From Hyperoplus lanceolatus (Eukaryota; Chordata; Actinopteri; Uranoscopiformes; Ammodytidae), in contig CM049400.1 in assembly GCA_026929865.2 (NCBI GenBank), positions 27,452,501 to 27,516,500 of the forward strand: a DNA stretch of 64,000 nucleotides, written 5' to 3'. The notes beneath the pieces were generated by a model. It searched no databases. It had not been told where the DNA came from and worked only from the letters and a program-made list of their open reading frames with translations. A program made the translations under genes and the position numbers. Below are positions 63,526-64,000 of the stretch, piece after piece (within the stretch, counting starts at the first letter, position 1; the number at the start of each line of letters is the position of its first letter).

Positions 63526-64000
63526 GAGCTGTAAGCGGAATGGTTCTTTTAGCTAACTTCCTGTCAGTTACTGCAGTTAGTAGTCCCCTCGCTCGTCCCC
63601 ACGTCACCACATTAATGCACTGCGGTCTTCAAGCAGCAAGTTATCTAGCATCATCTCAGATCCATAAGTGTGATAAAACATGATAAAAACCATCAAAACA
63701 GACAGGAAGGATTTTTACCTGCTCCGCCATTGTAGACGCATAAACATTCACCCATCTGTTGCTCTGGCGTGCACCGGCAGTGAGACCATGAGTGAGACGG
63801 GTGTCGGTTTGTAGCGTTCTCTCTTCTGATTGGATAACATGTTCGGGATCCTCTAATAAGTTAATTTGCCGATTACATGCAGAACAGCTGACTGAGAGAT
63901 CGGCTTTATGAAAGGCGCACATTATGGAAGTGATCACTGTATAAATAAAGAGCGATTTAGCACTTATATTAACATAAATAAATCGCTTTTAAAAAGCCTT
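63519..64000. mobile_element. possible MITE-like repeat cut by the window end
   Basis: TTAAAGGAGCTGTAAGCGG directly after the LINE tail resembles the left end of a small repeat common in fish. Its other end is not in the window, so the call rests on one edge. Confidence 0.3.

Overview
The window is vertebrate, most likely percomorph teleost, genomic DNA. The evidence is compact spliced genes with GT/AG introns, very long CA/GT microsatellites, a teleost tRNA-derived SINE, L2-type LINE fragments, Tc1/mariner copies and several families of small inverted-repeat DNA transposons. There is no bacterial-style gene organisation, CRISPR array, operon or rRNA.

Layout. (1) 1-710, minus strand: first coding exon of adck2, cut by the window start, encoding the N-terminus of a mitochondrial UbiB/ADCK kinase-like protein with its KxGQ motif. 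(2) About 3.6-38.9 kb, plus strand: dennd2a, head-to-head with adck2. A GA-rich leader exon probably lies at about 3.6-4.1 kb. Nineteen coding exons run from 21,290 to 38,940 and give a protein of about 1,055 residues with uDENN, cDENN and dDENN modules. The adck2/dennd2a head-to-head pair matches the arrangement on human 7q34. One exon (28,981-29,177) is one base short in a C run, so its reading frame breaks; this looks like an assembly or homopolymer error, or a real null allele. (3) About 41.4 kb to beyond the window end, plus strand: the 5' part of a TEAD-family transcription factor gene, closest to TEAD4 by eye. It has a probable non-coding first exon ending at 41,664, and the exon carrying the start of the TEA DNA-binding domain ends at 52,571. 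The rest of the gene lies beyond 64 kb.

The introns hold a layered record of mobile elements. A hAT-like element (13,785-14,620) sits exactly on the end of an older element (14,626-15,683). A 968-bp foldback (34,397-35,364) is inserted in a second copy of a palindromic element whose other copy is at 11.5 kb. A Tc1-type element (49,375-50,229) has lost its catalytic core. A 611-bp TTAA-flanked element (61,371-61,981) interrupts an L2-type LINE so cleanly that removing it and one TTAA restores the reverse-transcriptase frame. I see no previously undescribed multi-gene system. The most interesting signals are these nested insertions, the dennd2a frame break, the TEAD start-codon question and a possible frame-breaking exon in the TEAD intron.
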